64,000 bases of DNA from Enterobacter sp. JUb54. GTDB lineage: Bacteria > Pseudomonadota > Gammaproteobacteria > Enterobacterales > Enterobacteriaceae. Shown here piece after piece: positions 1-6,850 of this stretch (positions are counted from its first letter, which is position 1; every line of letters starts with the position of its first letter). The DNA lies in assembly GCF_014298075.1 (NCBI RefSeq), contig NZ_CP060418.1:2108001-2172000 (forward strand). Direction: 5' to 3'. The position numbers and the translations under genes were made by a program. The notes below the pieces were generated by a model. That model worked only from the letters and a program-made list of their open reading frames with translations, did not search any database and was not told the DNA's origin.

Positions 1-210
1 CCCAAGCTCGCTGTCGCCACCGTTACGCAGGGTCACTTTGATGCCGGTTTCTTTGGTGAAACCATCCACCCACGACTTGACCAGGTTTTCATGCTGGGCG
101 TTATACACCACGATGCCTTCAGCGTTGTCAGCCGCCATGGCCTGAGGGGCAAGGTATAACGATGAGGCGACAAGCGCGACGGAACAGTAGGACGACAGGC
201 GAAAATTCAT
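1..210 (-). CDS. Ferric iron ABC transporter substrate-binding protein (N-terminal part)
   Basis: Seventy codons from an ATG at 210 run off the left edge, so the C-terminus is missing. The N-terminus is a signal peptide ending near AMA|ADNA. The mature start, with VVYNAQHENLVKSW and ETGIKVTLRNGGDSELG, is typical of periplasmic Fe(III)-binding proteins of the FbpA/SfuA/KfuA/AfuA type, which feed ferric iron to an inner-membrane ABC permease. A Fur-like site lies 75 bases upstream, which fits iron repression. KfuA is the likely name in Klebsiella, but the symbol is left blank because only a third of the gene is visible. Confidence 0.8.
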   Translation of the reverse strand, partial: MNFRLSSYCSVALVASSLYLAPQAMAADNAEGIVVYNAQHENLVKSWVDGFTKETGIKVTLRNGGDSELG

Positions 211-283
211 ATGCTAATCCTTAGTATGTTTGAATAAATGGCCGCCGATAGCCTGGCCGAAAAGGATTAAAACACAGCGAAAT

Positions 284-308
284 GGGAATGATAATGAAAA
301 CAATTCCC
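284..308. promoter_or_regulatory. Putative Fur box upstream of the iron-binding protein gene
   Basis: The stretch GGGAATGATAATGAAAACAATTCCC has outer arms GGGAAT/ATTCCC and an AT-rich GATAATGA-like core, as in Fur operators. It sits between the iron gene (minus strand) and the leftmost plus-strand genes. Matching was by eye and the core is imperfect. Confidence 0.5.
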
Positions 309-414
309 ATAAAAAGAAAACAGTTAAATATACCGCGCTTAATAATTTGATTATCTGAAAATGCTTTATTTCAAAATAAGAAAAAGGAAAGATTAAAATA
401 ACCTTAAGGCCTTC

Positions 415-489
415 TTATTTATGCTCGCCAAAATGGAAAAATATGATCGCGATAACAATTATCGCTGTGCATGCGCAATTTTGCACCAT
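415..489 (-). CDS. Possible 24-residue hydrophobic small protein
   Basis: A 24-codon frame starts at an ATG (489) preceded by a near-ideal Shine-Dalgarno, GGAGG at 499-495, five bases before the start. The peptide begins MVQNCAC, has one hydrophobic run (AIIVIAIIFF) that could span a membrane, and ends HFGEHK. It lies antisense in the gap between the iron gene and yaiL. I recognise no family. It may be a small membrane protein or a chance frame; the ribosome-binding site is the main argument for it. Confidence 0.35.
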   Translation of the reverse strand: MVQNCACTAIIVIAIIFFHFGEHK

Positions 490-626
490 CCTGTCCTCCA
501 GGGATATGGACGCGATCGACAGGCCTGGCAGGCAGCCACCATGCAGGTTCGTGGGCTGGAACCTGTTACAGTCGTCAAAATTGCAGGTATAATCCCCTGC
601 ATTATTCAACGGGTTCAGAAACGACG

Positions 627-1166
627 ATGACAAAACTTACTTTACAAGAACAGATGCTCAAAGCGGGATTAGTCACCAGTAAGAAGGCGGCTAAGGTCCA
701 GAGAACGGCGAAGAAATCACGCGTTCAGGCCCGTGAGGCCCGTGCGGCGGTCGCTGAAAATAAGCAGTCGCAGCAGGAACGCGACAAGCTGCTGAGTGAA
801 CAACAAAAGCAGGCGACGTTATCAAAAGAGTATAAAGCGCAGGTAAAACAGCTTATTGAAATGAACCGCATCACCATTTCAAAGGGCAATATTACGTTTA
901 ACTTCACCGACGGTAACTTAATCAAGCAGATGACGGTGGACAAGCTGACCCAGGCGCAGCTCACCAATGGCCGGCTTGCTATCGCGCGCCTGACCACTGA
1001 CGCCAATGGCGATAACGTATACGCGATTATCCCTGCCAGCGTGGCCGATAAGATTGCCCAGCGTGACGCCAGCAGCATTGTGTTCAATAGCGACCTGACT
1101 CAGGAAGCGCAGGACGAAGACGATCCGTACGCTGATTTTAAAATTCCTGATGATTTGATGTGGTAA
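627..1166 (+). CDS. yaiL: YaiL family protein (DUF2058)
   Basis: The 179-residue product matches my recollection of E. coli YaiL almost end to end: MTKLTLQEQ at the start, a basic coiled region (KKAAKVQRTAKKSRVQ) at about residues 17-60, NITFNFTDGNLIK in the middle and DPYADFKIPDDLMW at the C-terminus. It belongs to the DUF2058 family, soluble proteins suggested to bind nucleic acid, with no settled function. The ATG at 627 is chosen over an in-frame upstream start (471) because it gives the family's N-terminus. No partner gene is evident. Confidence 0.93.
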   Translation: MTKLTLQEQMLKAGLVTSKKAAKVQRTAKKSRVQAREARAAVAENKQSQQERDKLLSEQQKQATLSKEYKAQVKQLIEMNRITISKGNITFNFTDGNLIKQMTVDKLTQAQLTNGRLAIARLTTDANGDNVYAIIPASVADKIAQRDASSIVFNSDLTQEAQDEDDPYADFKIPDDLMW

Positions 1167-1379
1167 CAGGTGATGGCTGTGCGCTCTGCCAGCCATATAG
1201 TAAACCCGGCGGGTCAAAATCCACGATACAACGGCTGACGGCACCTCTCTTCGCCGTTAGCCACTCGCGCAGCACAAATTTATCGTCCAGACTTAAGCCA
1301 AAGGCGTGGTCTGCGCAGGCATTGTGCTTTACACTGCGCGCTGCAAAAACTGAGTAGATAAACGATTAAGTAGGCGATA

Positions 1380-1871
1380 ATGGCGATGAATGGCACGATC
1401 ACAACCTGGTTTAAAGATAAAGGTTTTGGATTTATCAAAGATGAAAACGGTGATAACCGTTATTTTCATGTGATTAAGGTCGCCAACCCTGACCTGATTA
1501 AGAAAGATGCGGCGGTGACCTTTGAACCCACCACCAATAATAAAGGCCTGTCCGCTTATGCGGTGAAGGTCGTCCCGGAGAGCAAAAATCTCTATATTGC
1601 CGGCGAGCGCCTGAAGATCACCTCGATCAAATCTTACCTCGTGTACAGCGAAGAAGTTCCGGCCGATGCCTCCGTTGATAAAGAGAATGCGGTGCTGTCG
1701 GTAGGGATGCTGATGGGCAATATCAGACCGAAATCCGCCGCGAAACCGGGGGAGATGCGCTCGCTGAAAAAGCTGGCGATCACCACCTTCCAGGGCACGA
1801 CTCTTATCTTCTCGGAAGATGAGATTGACATCGAAGAGACCGTCAAGCTGCTCAAAAACTTAAACCGTTAA
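1380..1871 (+). CDS. Cold-shock-domain protein with long C-terminal extension
   Basis: The first 65 or so residues form a cold-shock domain: GTITTWFKDKGFGFIK contains RNP1 and NRYFHVIKV resembles RNP2, so binding to single-stranded RNA or DNA is expected. CspA-type proteins stop near 70 residues. This one continues to 163 with an alpha/beta-looking domain (YIAGERLKITSIKSYLVYS, then TTLIFSEDEIDIEETVKLLKNL) that I do not recognise. The start at 1380 has AGG six bases upstream; an alternative ATG is at 1386. It stands alone between yaiL and umuC. Confidence 0.8.
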   Translation: MAMNGTITTWFKDKGFGFIKDENGDNRYFHVIKVANPDLIKKDAAVTFEPTTNNKGLSAYAVKVVPESKNLYIAGERLKITSIKSYLVYSEEVPADASVDKENAVLSVGMLMGNIRPKSAAKPGEMRSLKKLAITTFQGTTLIFSEDEIDIEETVKLLKNLNR

Positions 1872-1883
1872 TGGTTTCTGTGC

Positions 1884-1916
1884 CGCCATCCCGGGCGCGT
1901 CCTGCGCCGGATGGCG
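1884..1916. repeat. REP-like palindromic element
   Basis: Arms CGCCATCC (1884-1891) and GGATGGCG (1909-1916) enclose an inner stem GGCGC/GCGCC with a five-base loop and a two-base bulge. This is the usual shape and sequence of enterobacterial REP elements. It sits between convergent genes, just after the cold-shock gene and before the 3' end of umuC. Confidence 0.65.
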
Positions 1917-1974
1917 ACATAACGAGCCTTCAGACACCGCGCCCCCTCTCCACCACCATCACAGCACAGCCTTA

Positions 1975-3240
1975 TCAGCGCACCCGCAGCAGATCGCTGT
2001 AGCGGGTAGTGTAGCGCGGAGAAAGCATATCGCGTTTCATCTGCCATCCGGTCTGTATCCCCTGCCCGGCAAAATAGAGCGCGCCTCTTCCGTTCTTCGC
2101 ATTCAGATCGTCCAGCACCGCCATTAGTTTCTCGCTGTTCTTGCGCGGTGCGTTGTCGTCGAAAAGATTGAGCTGGGCAATCCCCTGGCTGTAAAAATCC
2201 CCCAGCATAACCCCGGCTTTCTGGTAGCGATGCCCCTCTTTCCAGACCGCATCCAGCGAGCGGATGGCCGCCGCAATAATATCCCGGCTGTCCTGCGTCG
2301 GCGTGAGCAGCTTCACCGACGCGCTGTTGCTGTAATAGGGGCTGTTATGCGCAAAGGGGCTGGTTTTGATAAACACCGAAATAAACCGGCAGTACTGATG
2401 CTCGGCGCGCAGCTTCTCGGCGGCACGCGCGGCGTAGCTGCATATCGCCTGGTGCATATCGGGATACGCCGTAATATAGCTGCCAAACGATCGGCTGCAG
2501 ATAATCTCCTGCTTCAGCGGCACAAACTCTTCCAGTGCCAGACAAGGCTCGCCGCGCAGCTCTCTCACCGTCCGCTCCAGGATCACGTTGAAATGTTTGC
2601 GGATAAAACGAATATCGGTATCCGCGAGCTGCAGGACGGTTTTTATGCCCATGGTCTCGAGCTTTGTGCTGATGCGGCGGCCGACGCCCCACACTTCCCC
2701 GACGGGCAGGCGAGCCATCAATTTTCTCTGCCGCTCCCGGTTCGATAAATCCACCACGCCGCCCGTTTGCTGCTGCCACTGTTTTGCTGCATGGTTGGCC
2801 AGCTTGGCCAGAGTTTTGGTCTGGGCAATACCGACGCCGATGGTGAGATGAGTTCTGCGCCCTATCGTTTCGCGAATTTCCCGGCCAAAGTCACTGAGAT
2901 CGCGGCAGTTGCGCACCCCGGTCAGATCGCAAAAAGCCTCATCGATGCTGTAAATTTCACAGCGCGGAGACAGCTCTTCCAGCGTCGTCATGACCCGATT
3001 CGACATGTCCGCGTAGAGCTCGTAATTGCTGCTAAAGCAGATCACGCCGTGCCGACGAAGCTGCTCTTTTTGTTTAAAGTACGGCTCGCCCATCTTCACA
3101 AACGGCTTCGCTTCGGCCGATCGGGCGATCACGCAGCCATCGTTATTTGACAATACCACCACCGGTCGGCCGCTTAAGTCCGGCCTGAAGGCCGTCTCGC
3201 AACTGGCATAAAACGCGTTAACATCACAGAGCGCAAACAT
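1975..3240 (-). CDS. umuC: DNA polymerase V catalytic subunit UmuC
   Basis: A 421-residue Y-family translesion polymerase, full length for UmuC. It begins MFALCDVNAFYASCE with the first catalytic Asp in CDVNAFY. SIDEAFCDLTG near residue 100 carries the second acidic pair, and QLNLFDD near residue 357 is the beta-clamp-binding motif. With UmuD'2 it forms Pol V, which copies past lesions during the SOS response. The gene starts two bases after the umuD stop codon, so both are read from the LexA-controlled umuD promoter. All key motifs look intact. Confidence 0.97.
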   Translation of the reverse strand: MFALCDVNAFYASCETAFRPDLSGRPVVVLSNNDGCVIARSAEAKPFVKMGEPYFKQKEQLRRHGVICFSSNYELYADMSNRVMTTLEELSPRCEIYSIDEAFCDLTGVRNCRDLSDFGREIRETIGRRTHLTIGVGIAQTKTLAKLANHAAKQWQQQTGGVVDLSNRERQRKLMARLPVGEVWGVGRRISTKLETMGIKTVLQLADTDIRFIRKHFNVILERTVRELRGEPCLALEEFVPLKQEIICSRSFGSYITAYPDMHQAICSYAARAAEKLRAEHQYCRFISVFIKTSPFAHNSPYYSNSASVKLLTPTQDSRDIIAAAIRSLDAVWKEGHRYQKAGVMLGDFYSQGIAQLNLFDDNAPRKNSEKLMAVLDDLNAKNGRGALYFAGQGIQTGWQMKRDMLSPRYTTRYSDLLRVR

Positions 3241-3242
3241 AT

Positions 3243-3662
3243 TCAGCCTGCAGATTTAATGATGTAGGTGACGACGCCAAAGACATTGAGGGTCTCTTCG
3301 CTGCCAACGAGGATCGGGGAATAGGCGCTGTTCATCGGGTTAAGCTGTACCAGCGGCCACAATTGCAGCTTTTTGACCGTAAACTCTCCGTCGACCGCGG
3401 CGATCACAATGTCACCGTGCGCGGCCTTGCGTGAACTGTCGACGATCAGCAGATCGCCCTCCCCGATGCCCCCGTCGATCATGCTGTCCCCGGCGGCTTT
3501 CACGAAATAGGTCGCGCTGGGGTGGCTAATCAACAGATCGTTTAAGTCGATGCGTTTTTCGACATAATCCTGCGCCGGGCTGGGAAAGCCGCACTGTACA
3601 ACGTCACTGAATAAGGGGAGCGGAGCCATCTGGTGTAACTCGGCTGGCGTGTAAAACTTCAT
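3243..3662 (-). CDS. umuD: SOS mutagenesis protein UmuD
   Basis: 139 residues, the usual UmuD length. The self-cleavage site Cys24-Gly25 (VQCGFPSP), the nucleophile Ser60 ([10 protein letters not shown]) and the general base Lys97 (FTVKKLQL) are all present, so RecA-stimulated conversion to UmuD' should work. It is a LexA-like S24 family protease that becomes the accessory subunit of Pol V. First gene of umuDC, with a strong LexA box just upstream. Confidence 0.97.
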   Translation of the reverse strand: MKFYTPAELHQMAPLPLFSDVVQCGFPSPAQDYVEKRIDLNDLLISHPSATYFVKAAGDSMIDGGIGEGDLLIVDSSRKAAHGDIVIAAVDGEFTVKKLQLWPLVQLNPMNSAYSPILVGSEETLNVFGVVTYIIKSAG

Positions 3663-3681
3663 GATAAACCCACCACATAAA

Positions 3682-3701
3682 TACTGATTATATATACAGT
3701 A
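3682..3701. promoter_or_regulatory. LexA box (SOS operator) of umuDC
   Basis: TACTGATTATATATACAGTA fits the LexA consensus CTG-N10-CAG with an AT-rich centre and lies about 20 bases upstream of the umuD start codon. This marks umuDC as SOS-induced. Confidence 0.92.
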
Positions 3702-3854
3702 GTTTTATCAGGTCGGCAGGTCAATATAGGCTGCGGCTATCAATTTCCCAGACAGACGTAACATATTGATGCTATTGGCGAGAAAATTCTTAATGCTGCA
3801 CGGGGGTCTGACTGACTGCTGAGGAAGTAAGCGACGGGGCCGCCAACCCGAATC

Positions 3855-3879
3855 ATCCTGCTAACCGGGTTAGCAGGAT
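3855..3879. repeat. Perfect 12-bp inverted repeat with one-base centre
   Basis: ATCCTGCTAACC, a single G, then GGTTAGCAGGAT. The arms are exact complements. No T-run follows on either strand, so a simple terminator is unlikely. With only one central base it is better read as a protein-binding palindrome or a small mobile-repeat scar than a hairpin. It lies between umuD and the next minus-strand gene. Confidence 0.6.
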
Positions 3880-3972
3880 TATCGTTATGGTATCGCCTCA
3901 TCATCACGGCGCGGGATCGATCCGCGCCCTGTATTCACGCTGCGCCATCCCCTTAAACAGCGTCAGTATGGT

Positions 3973-4254
3973 TCACGACCAGAAATGATCCCGGGATTCC
4001 TGATCTGCCGTCGGTCGCGTCAGCCACGCCAGAAAACCGATCGCCGCCCCCAAAATAAATAGCACCACCGTAATCACTAGCACGATAGAAAGCTCTGTTG
4101 AAAACATTTCAATTGACACACCATTATTCATTTCACTAAAAAGGAATACCCCTTCATCCAGGGTGAAATAGATAAACCAGATACAAAATGCAATAAGCAG
4201 CCATAGAAATATTTTCCCGAGAAGCGTTCTTTTTATCTTCACTTCCTCAGACAT
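3973..4254 (-). CDS. Small two-helix inner membrane protein, unknown
   Basis: 93 residues with two hydrophobic segments: roughly 15-32 (IFLWLLIAFCIWFIYF) and 55-78 (LSIVLVITVVLFILGAAIGFLAWL). The short charged N-terminus (MSEEVKIKR) and polar C-terminus (QESRDHFWS) suggest both ends are in the cytoplasm. I do not recognise a family. It is the last of three small minus-strand envelope genes (4970 down to 3973) in an AT-rich stretch. Confidence 0.6.
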   Translation of the reverse strand: MSEEVKIKRTLLGKIFLWLLIAFCIWFIYFTLDEGVFLFSEMNNGVSIEMFSTELSIVLVITVVLFILGAAIGFLAWLTRPTADQESRDHFWS

Positions 4255-4358
4255 GATATTTTCTCAATATACTGGTGATCGTTCGGGTATAAATACTCAC
4301 GTTAGATACACTGTCGGGATATCACATCCCTGTGCCATCATTCACGACTGTGTCGTTT

Positions 4359-4754
4359 TTATTGCACCGTAACCCCGGCCAGTCTCCCGGAGGTGGTCAT
4401 ATCAAACGCCACCGTGAAGCCTGATTTTTTCCAACGGGTATGTTCATCATTGATGGAATGCCAGCCTTCTTCTTGCATAAAATCTACGGCCTGCCCCTGA
4501 TACATCCCGGCAATATTAGCATCGAGATCGTGCGCAATATCCTCCGCGGCCTCGCGTCTGGCGTTGCGCTTATGGTTATCCGCGTCCTGATACTGGTGAG
4601 AGGCATGCCCGACATGGCATGTCCCGTTCGCTTCACTGACTTGAGTACATCCTGAACGTTCCAGCTGTGCGCGATAAGCTTCGCTGATCGCAAATACCGG
4701 CTGAAACAATGAACCGGCGACCAGCGCCACACCGATAATATATTTCGCTTTCAT
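4359..4754 (-). CDS. Secreted periplasmic protein, unknown
   Basis: 131 residues with a clear signal peptide (MKAKYIIGVALVAGSLFQPVFA|ISEA). The mature part has two cysteines close together (SGCTQVSEANGTCHVGH) that could form a disulfide, a polar helical middle (KRNARREAAEDIAHDLDANIAG) and a compact C-terminal part (WKKSGFTVAFDMTTSGRLAGVTVQ). No family recognised. It follows the small lipoprotein gene by 12 bases, so the two are probably co-transcribed. Confidence 0.65.
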   Translation of the reverse strand: MKAKYIIGVALVAGSLFQPVFAISEAYRAQLERSGCTQVSEANGTCHVGHASHQYQDADNHKRNARREAAEDIAHDLDANIAGMYQGQAVDFMQEEGWHSINDEHTRWKKSGFTVAFDMTTSGRLAGVTVQ

Positions 4755-4766
4755 CTACTGACCCTT

Positions 4767-4970
4767 TCAACGGTACCAACAACGTGAGCCATTATCGGCC
4801 TGACTGGCATCAGGTAAGGTTTCGCAATCCGGCAAAGAAACCCCGTCGCGTGTAATCATCTTGTCGGCATGATGGTGATGATGCCCCTCCTTCGCCGGTG
4901 CGATGACACACCCCGAAAGAAATAATGAACTGACCATCACCCCCATCACTGCGATTGCTCTCTTTTTCAT
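4767..4970 (-). CDS. Small lipoprotein with a five-histidine run
   Basis: 67 residues. The signal sequence ends in a lipobox, LFLSGC, giving a lipid-anchored Cys near residue 21. The mature part starts VIAPAKEG and is followed at once by five consecutive His, then ADKMITRDGVSLPDCETLPDAS and a terminal CWYR. The His run could bind Zn, Cu or Ni. No family recognised. Likely first gene of a three-gene unit with 4359-4754 and 3973-4254. Confidence 0.65.
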   Translation of the reverse strand: MKKRAIAVMGVMVSSLFLSGCVIAPAKEGHHHHHADKMITRDGVSLPDCETLPDASQADNGSRCWYR

Positions 4971-5402
4971 TTTTAACCCTGTCTTATTTTATTTTTAACC
5001 TGACCGATGCCGTTGCAAACCCGGCAAATTTATTCAACAGACTGTGTTGGACAACCGCATCTTATTTGACATAGCAAAACAAGAAAAGAGGTCAGACCTG
5101 GCTGAAAGCTCTGTTTTAACTCATTGTTTTAAATACACTTAAAGTGAATGACGCATTTTTGTTATTAACTTTATAATATTCCATCGCTTATTTTGTTATT
5201 TTTATTTTAATGCTTTAAATATCTTTTGACGCTGGTCGTAGGAATCATTACATTTTCTTAATAATCCCCACTAAAAAAGCTTTTCACCACATTTATTTAA
5301 GACGAATCCTATAAGCTCAAGGTATTTACCACGCTAATTAAATGCAGCCTATTATTAATCACCGCCACGATCGCTATTCGCGGTTATTGATATAACACGA
5401 TT
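4971..5402. other. AT-rich intergenic region without a recognisable gene
   Basis: About 430 bases, visibly much richer in A and T than the surrounding genes, with no frame showing a ribosome-binding site and sensible protein. It should hold the promoter of the lipoprotein gene at its left end. No clear operator was seen. Confidence 0.5.
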
Positions 5403-5438
5403 AAAAAACAGGCCAGCACCGCCTACGGCAGTGTGGCC
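5403..5438 (-). terminator. Rho-independent terminator after manA
   Basis: On the minus strand an imperfect GC-rich stem (5438-5411, arms GGCCACACTGCC and GGCGGTGCTGGCC around a short loop) is followed by six T (5408-5403). It ends the mannan operon about 100 bases beyond manA. A second dyad, CCGGGCA-AGCC-TGCCCGG, lies at 5443-5460. Confidence 0.55.
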
Positions 5439-5534
5439 AAAGCCGGGCAAGCCTGCCCGGAATGAGGGATAACGATGGAGAGTTAAGAATGAAGGCTGAG
5501 GGCTAAAATAAATACTGGCAGATTCACGCCGTCG

Positions 5535-6704
5535 TTAATAACTCACGAGGCAGCATTTCCCCTCCTGAGTCAGTTGATATCCCTGCGCCGAAAACGGGAT
5601 AAAAGCGGACTGTCCGGCAGAGAGCGAAAGCGTTTCACCGCAAGGGTGGCACAGAGTCGCCGAACCTTGTAATACCAGCAGTATTTGCGCGCTGGTGACG
5701 GGGATGATTTTCTGCTGACAGCGGTCGATAACGCTGAACTGAAAATCCTCCACAGGGATCGGGTAGCGATGCGTCACATCGACGTTCCCGGCGCACATTT
5801 TAAGACTCTCGGCCTGCGTCTGCGTAAATACCGTGCATTTTACCAGCTCCGCCAGATTGATATTTTTTGGCGTCAGCCCGGCCCGGAGCACATTATCGGA
5901 GCAGGCCATCACTTCAACCGCGGTGCCGCTCACGTAGGCGTGCAACGTGCCGGCCCACAGGAACATCGCTTCACCGGGGTTAAGCGTAATGCAGTGCAAA
6001 AACAGCGGCGCCAGGATGCCGATATCGCCCGGATAGTCGCGCTGAAGCCGGCTAATAAACGGGTTCAGATGGTTGAGTCCCCCGCTATCAATGCATGCGG
6101 ACAAGCGGGCCAGCACGCTTTCGCGCTGCGCCGGATCCAACTGCATCAGGCTGAGGAAAAAGGGCATCAGCCCGTCGGCGGTCATATTGCTGCGCAGTTC
6201 GGTCAGCGCGCCGGTCAGCTCGGGCGCATTGAGCCGCAGGAAATGATTCACAATCTCCTGATACGGGCGAAAGCCATTCATGGCCATAAATGGCGTCAGG
6301 GCATACACCAGCTCAGGCTTATGATTGTCGTCGTTATAGGCCTCTCCCGGTTGGTTCCCCTGCCGGGAAAACCCCTCTTCCGCCTGCATTTTATTGGGAT
6401 GTACCTGAATAGACAGCGCGCTGTCGGCGGCAAGAAACTTCAGCAAAAACGGGAGCTGCCCGAAGCGCGTGGCGGCGCGTTCGCCCAGCATAGCGGTCAA
6501 ATCTTCTGCAATTAAGGTCTGCAACGACCGGGCGCTTTGCCCACACTCCACCTCGGAACATCCCGCCGGATGCGTTCCCATCCACATCTCGGCCTGTGGC
6601 TGATCGTCAGGGTTTGGCACATGAAATAACGTGTTCAGGGCGGTCCGGCTGCCCCAGGCATAATTCTTGATGTTATTACGCAGACGATAAAATACCTGAG
6701 TCAT
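5535..6704 (-). CDS. manA: Mannose-6-phosphate isomerase, class I
   Basis: 389 residues, the usual type I phosphomannose isomerase length. The Zn-binding motif set is present: Gln and His in SIQVHPNK, Glu in HKPELVYAL and His in GTLHAYVSG. It opens with the family's IKNYAWGSRTAL. It converts mannose-6-P to fructose-6-P. Its place behind a mannanase and a sugar porin suggests a pathway-dedicated copy. A terminator-like hairpin (6815-6842) separates it from the mannanase gene, so it may rely on read-through or its own promoter. Whether another manA exists elsewhere cannot be seen here. Confidence 0.92.
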   Translation of the reverse strand: MTQVFYRLRNNIKNYAWGSRTALNTLFHVPNPDDQPQAEMWMGTHPAGCSEVECGQSARSLQTLIAEDLTAMLGERAATRFGQLPFLLKFLAADSALSIQVHPNKMQAEEGFSRQGNQPGEAYNDDNHKPELVYALTPFMAMNGFRPYQEIVNHFLRLNAPELTGALTELRSNMTADGLMPFFLSLMQLDPAQRESVLARLSACIDSGGLNHLNPFISRLQRDYPGDIGILAPLFLHCITLNPGEAMFLWAGTLHAYVSGTAVEVMACSDNVLRAGLTPKNINLAELVKCTVFTQTQAESLKMCAGNVDVTHRYPIPVEDFQFSVIDRCQQKIIPVTSAQILLVLQGSATLCHPCGETLSLSAGQSAFIPFSAQGYQLTQEGKCCLVSY

Positions 6705-6814
6705 AGGGTGACCTTAATCAATACATCGGGAGTGAAGTGAGAACGGCATGCCCGTTCTGAAAACCAGAGCGGGGCGTTATCTTGCAATGGGTACCGGGTC
6801 ATAACCCCTCCTGT

Positions 6815-6842
6815 AAAAAATGCTGCGCCCAATGGGCGCAGC
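6815..6842 (-). terminator. Intrinsic terminator between the mannanase gene and manA
   Basis: A perfect nine-base stem GCTGCGCCC/GGGCGCAGC with a three-base loop (6822-6842) is followed on the minus strand by A and then six T (6820-6815). It lies directly after the mannanase stop codon and should reduce transcription into manA. Confidence 0.8.
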
Positions 6843-6850
6843 CAAAGCCA

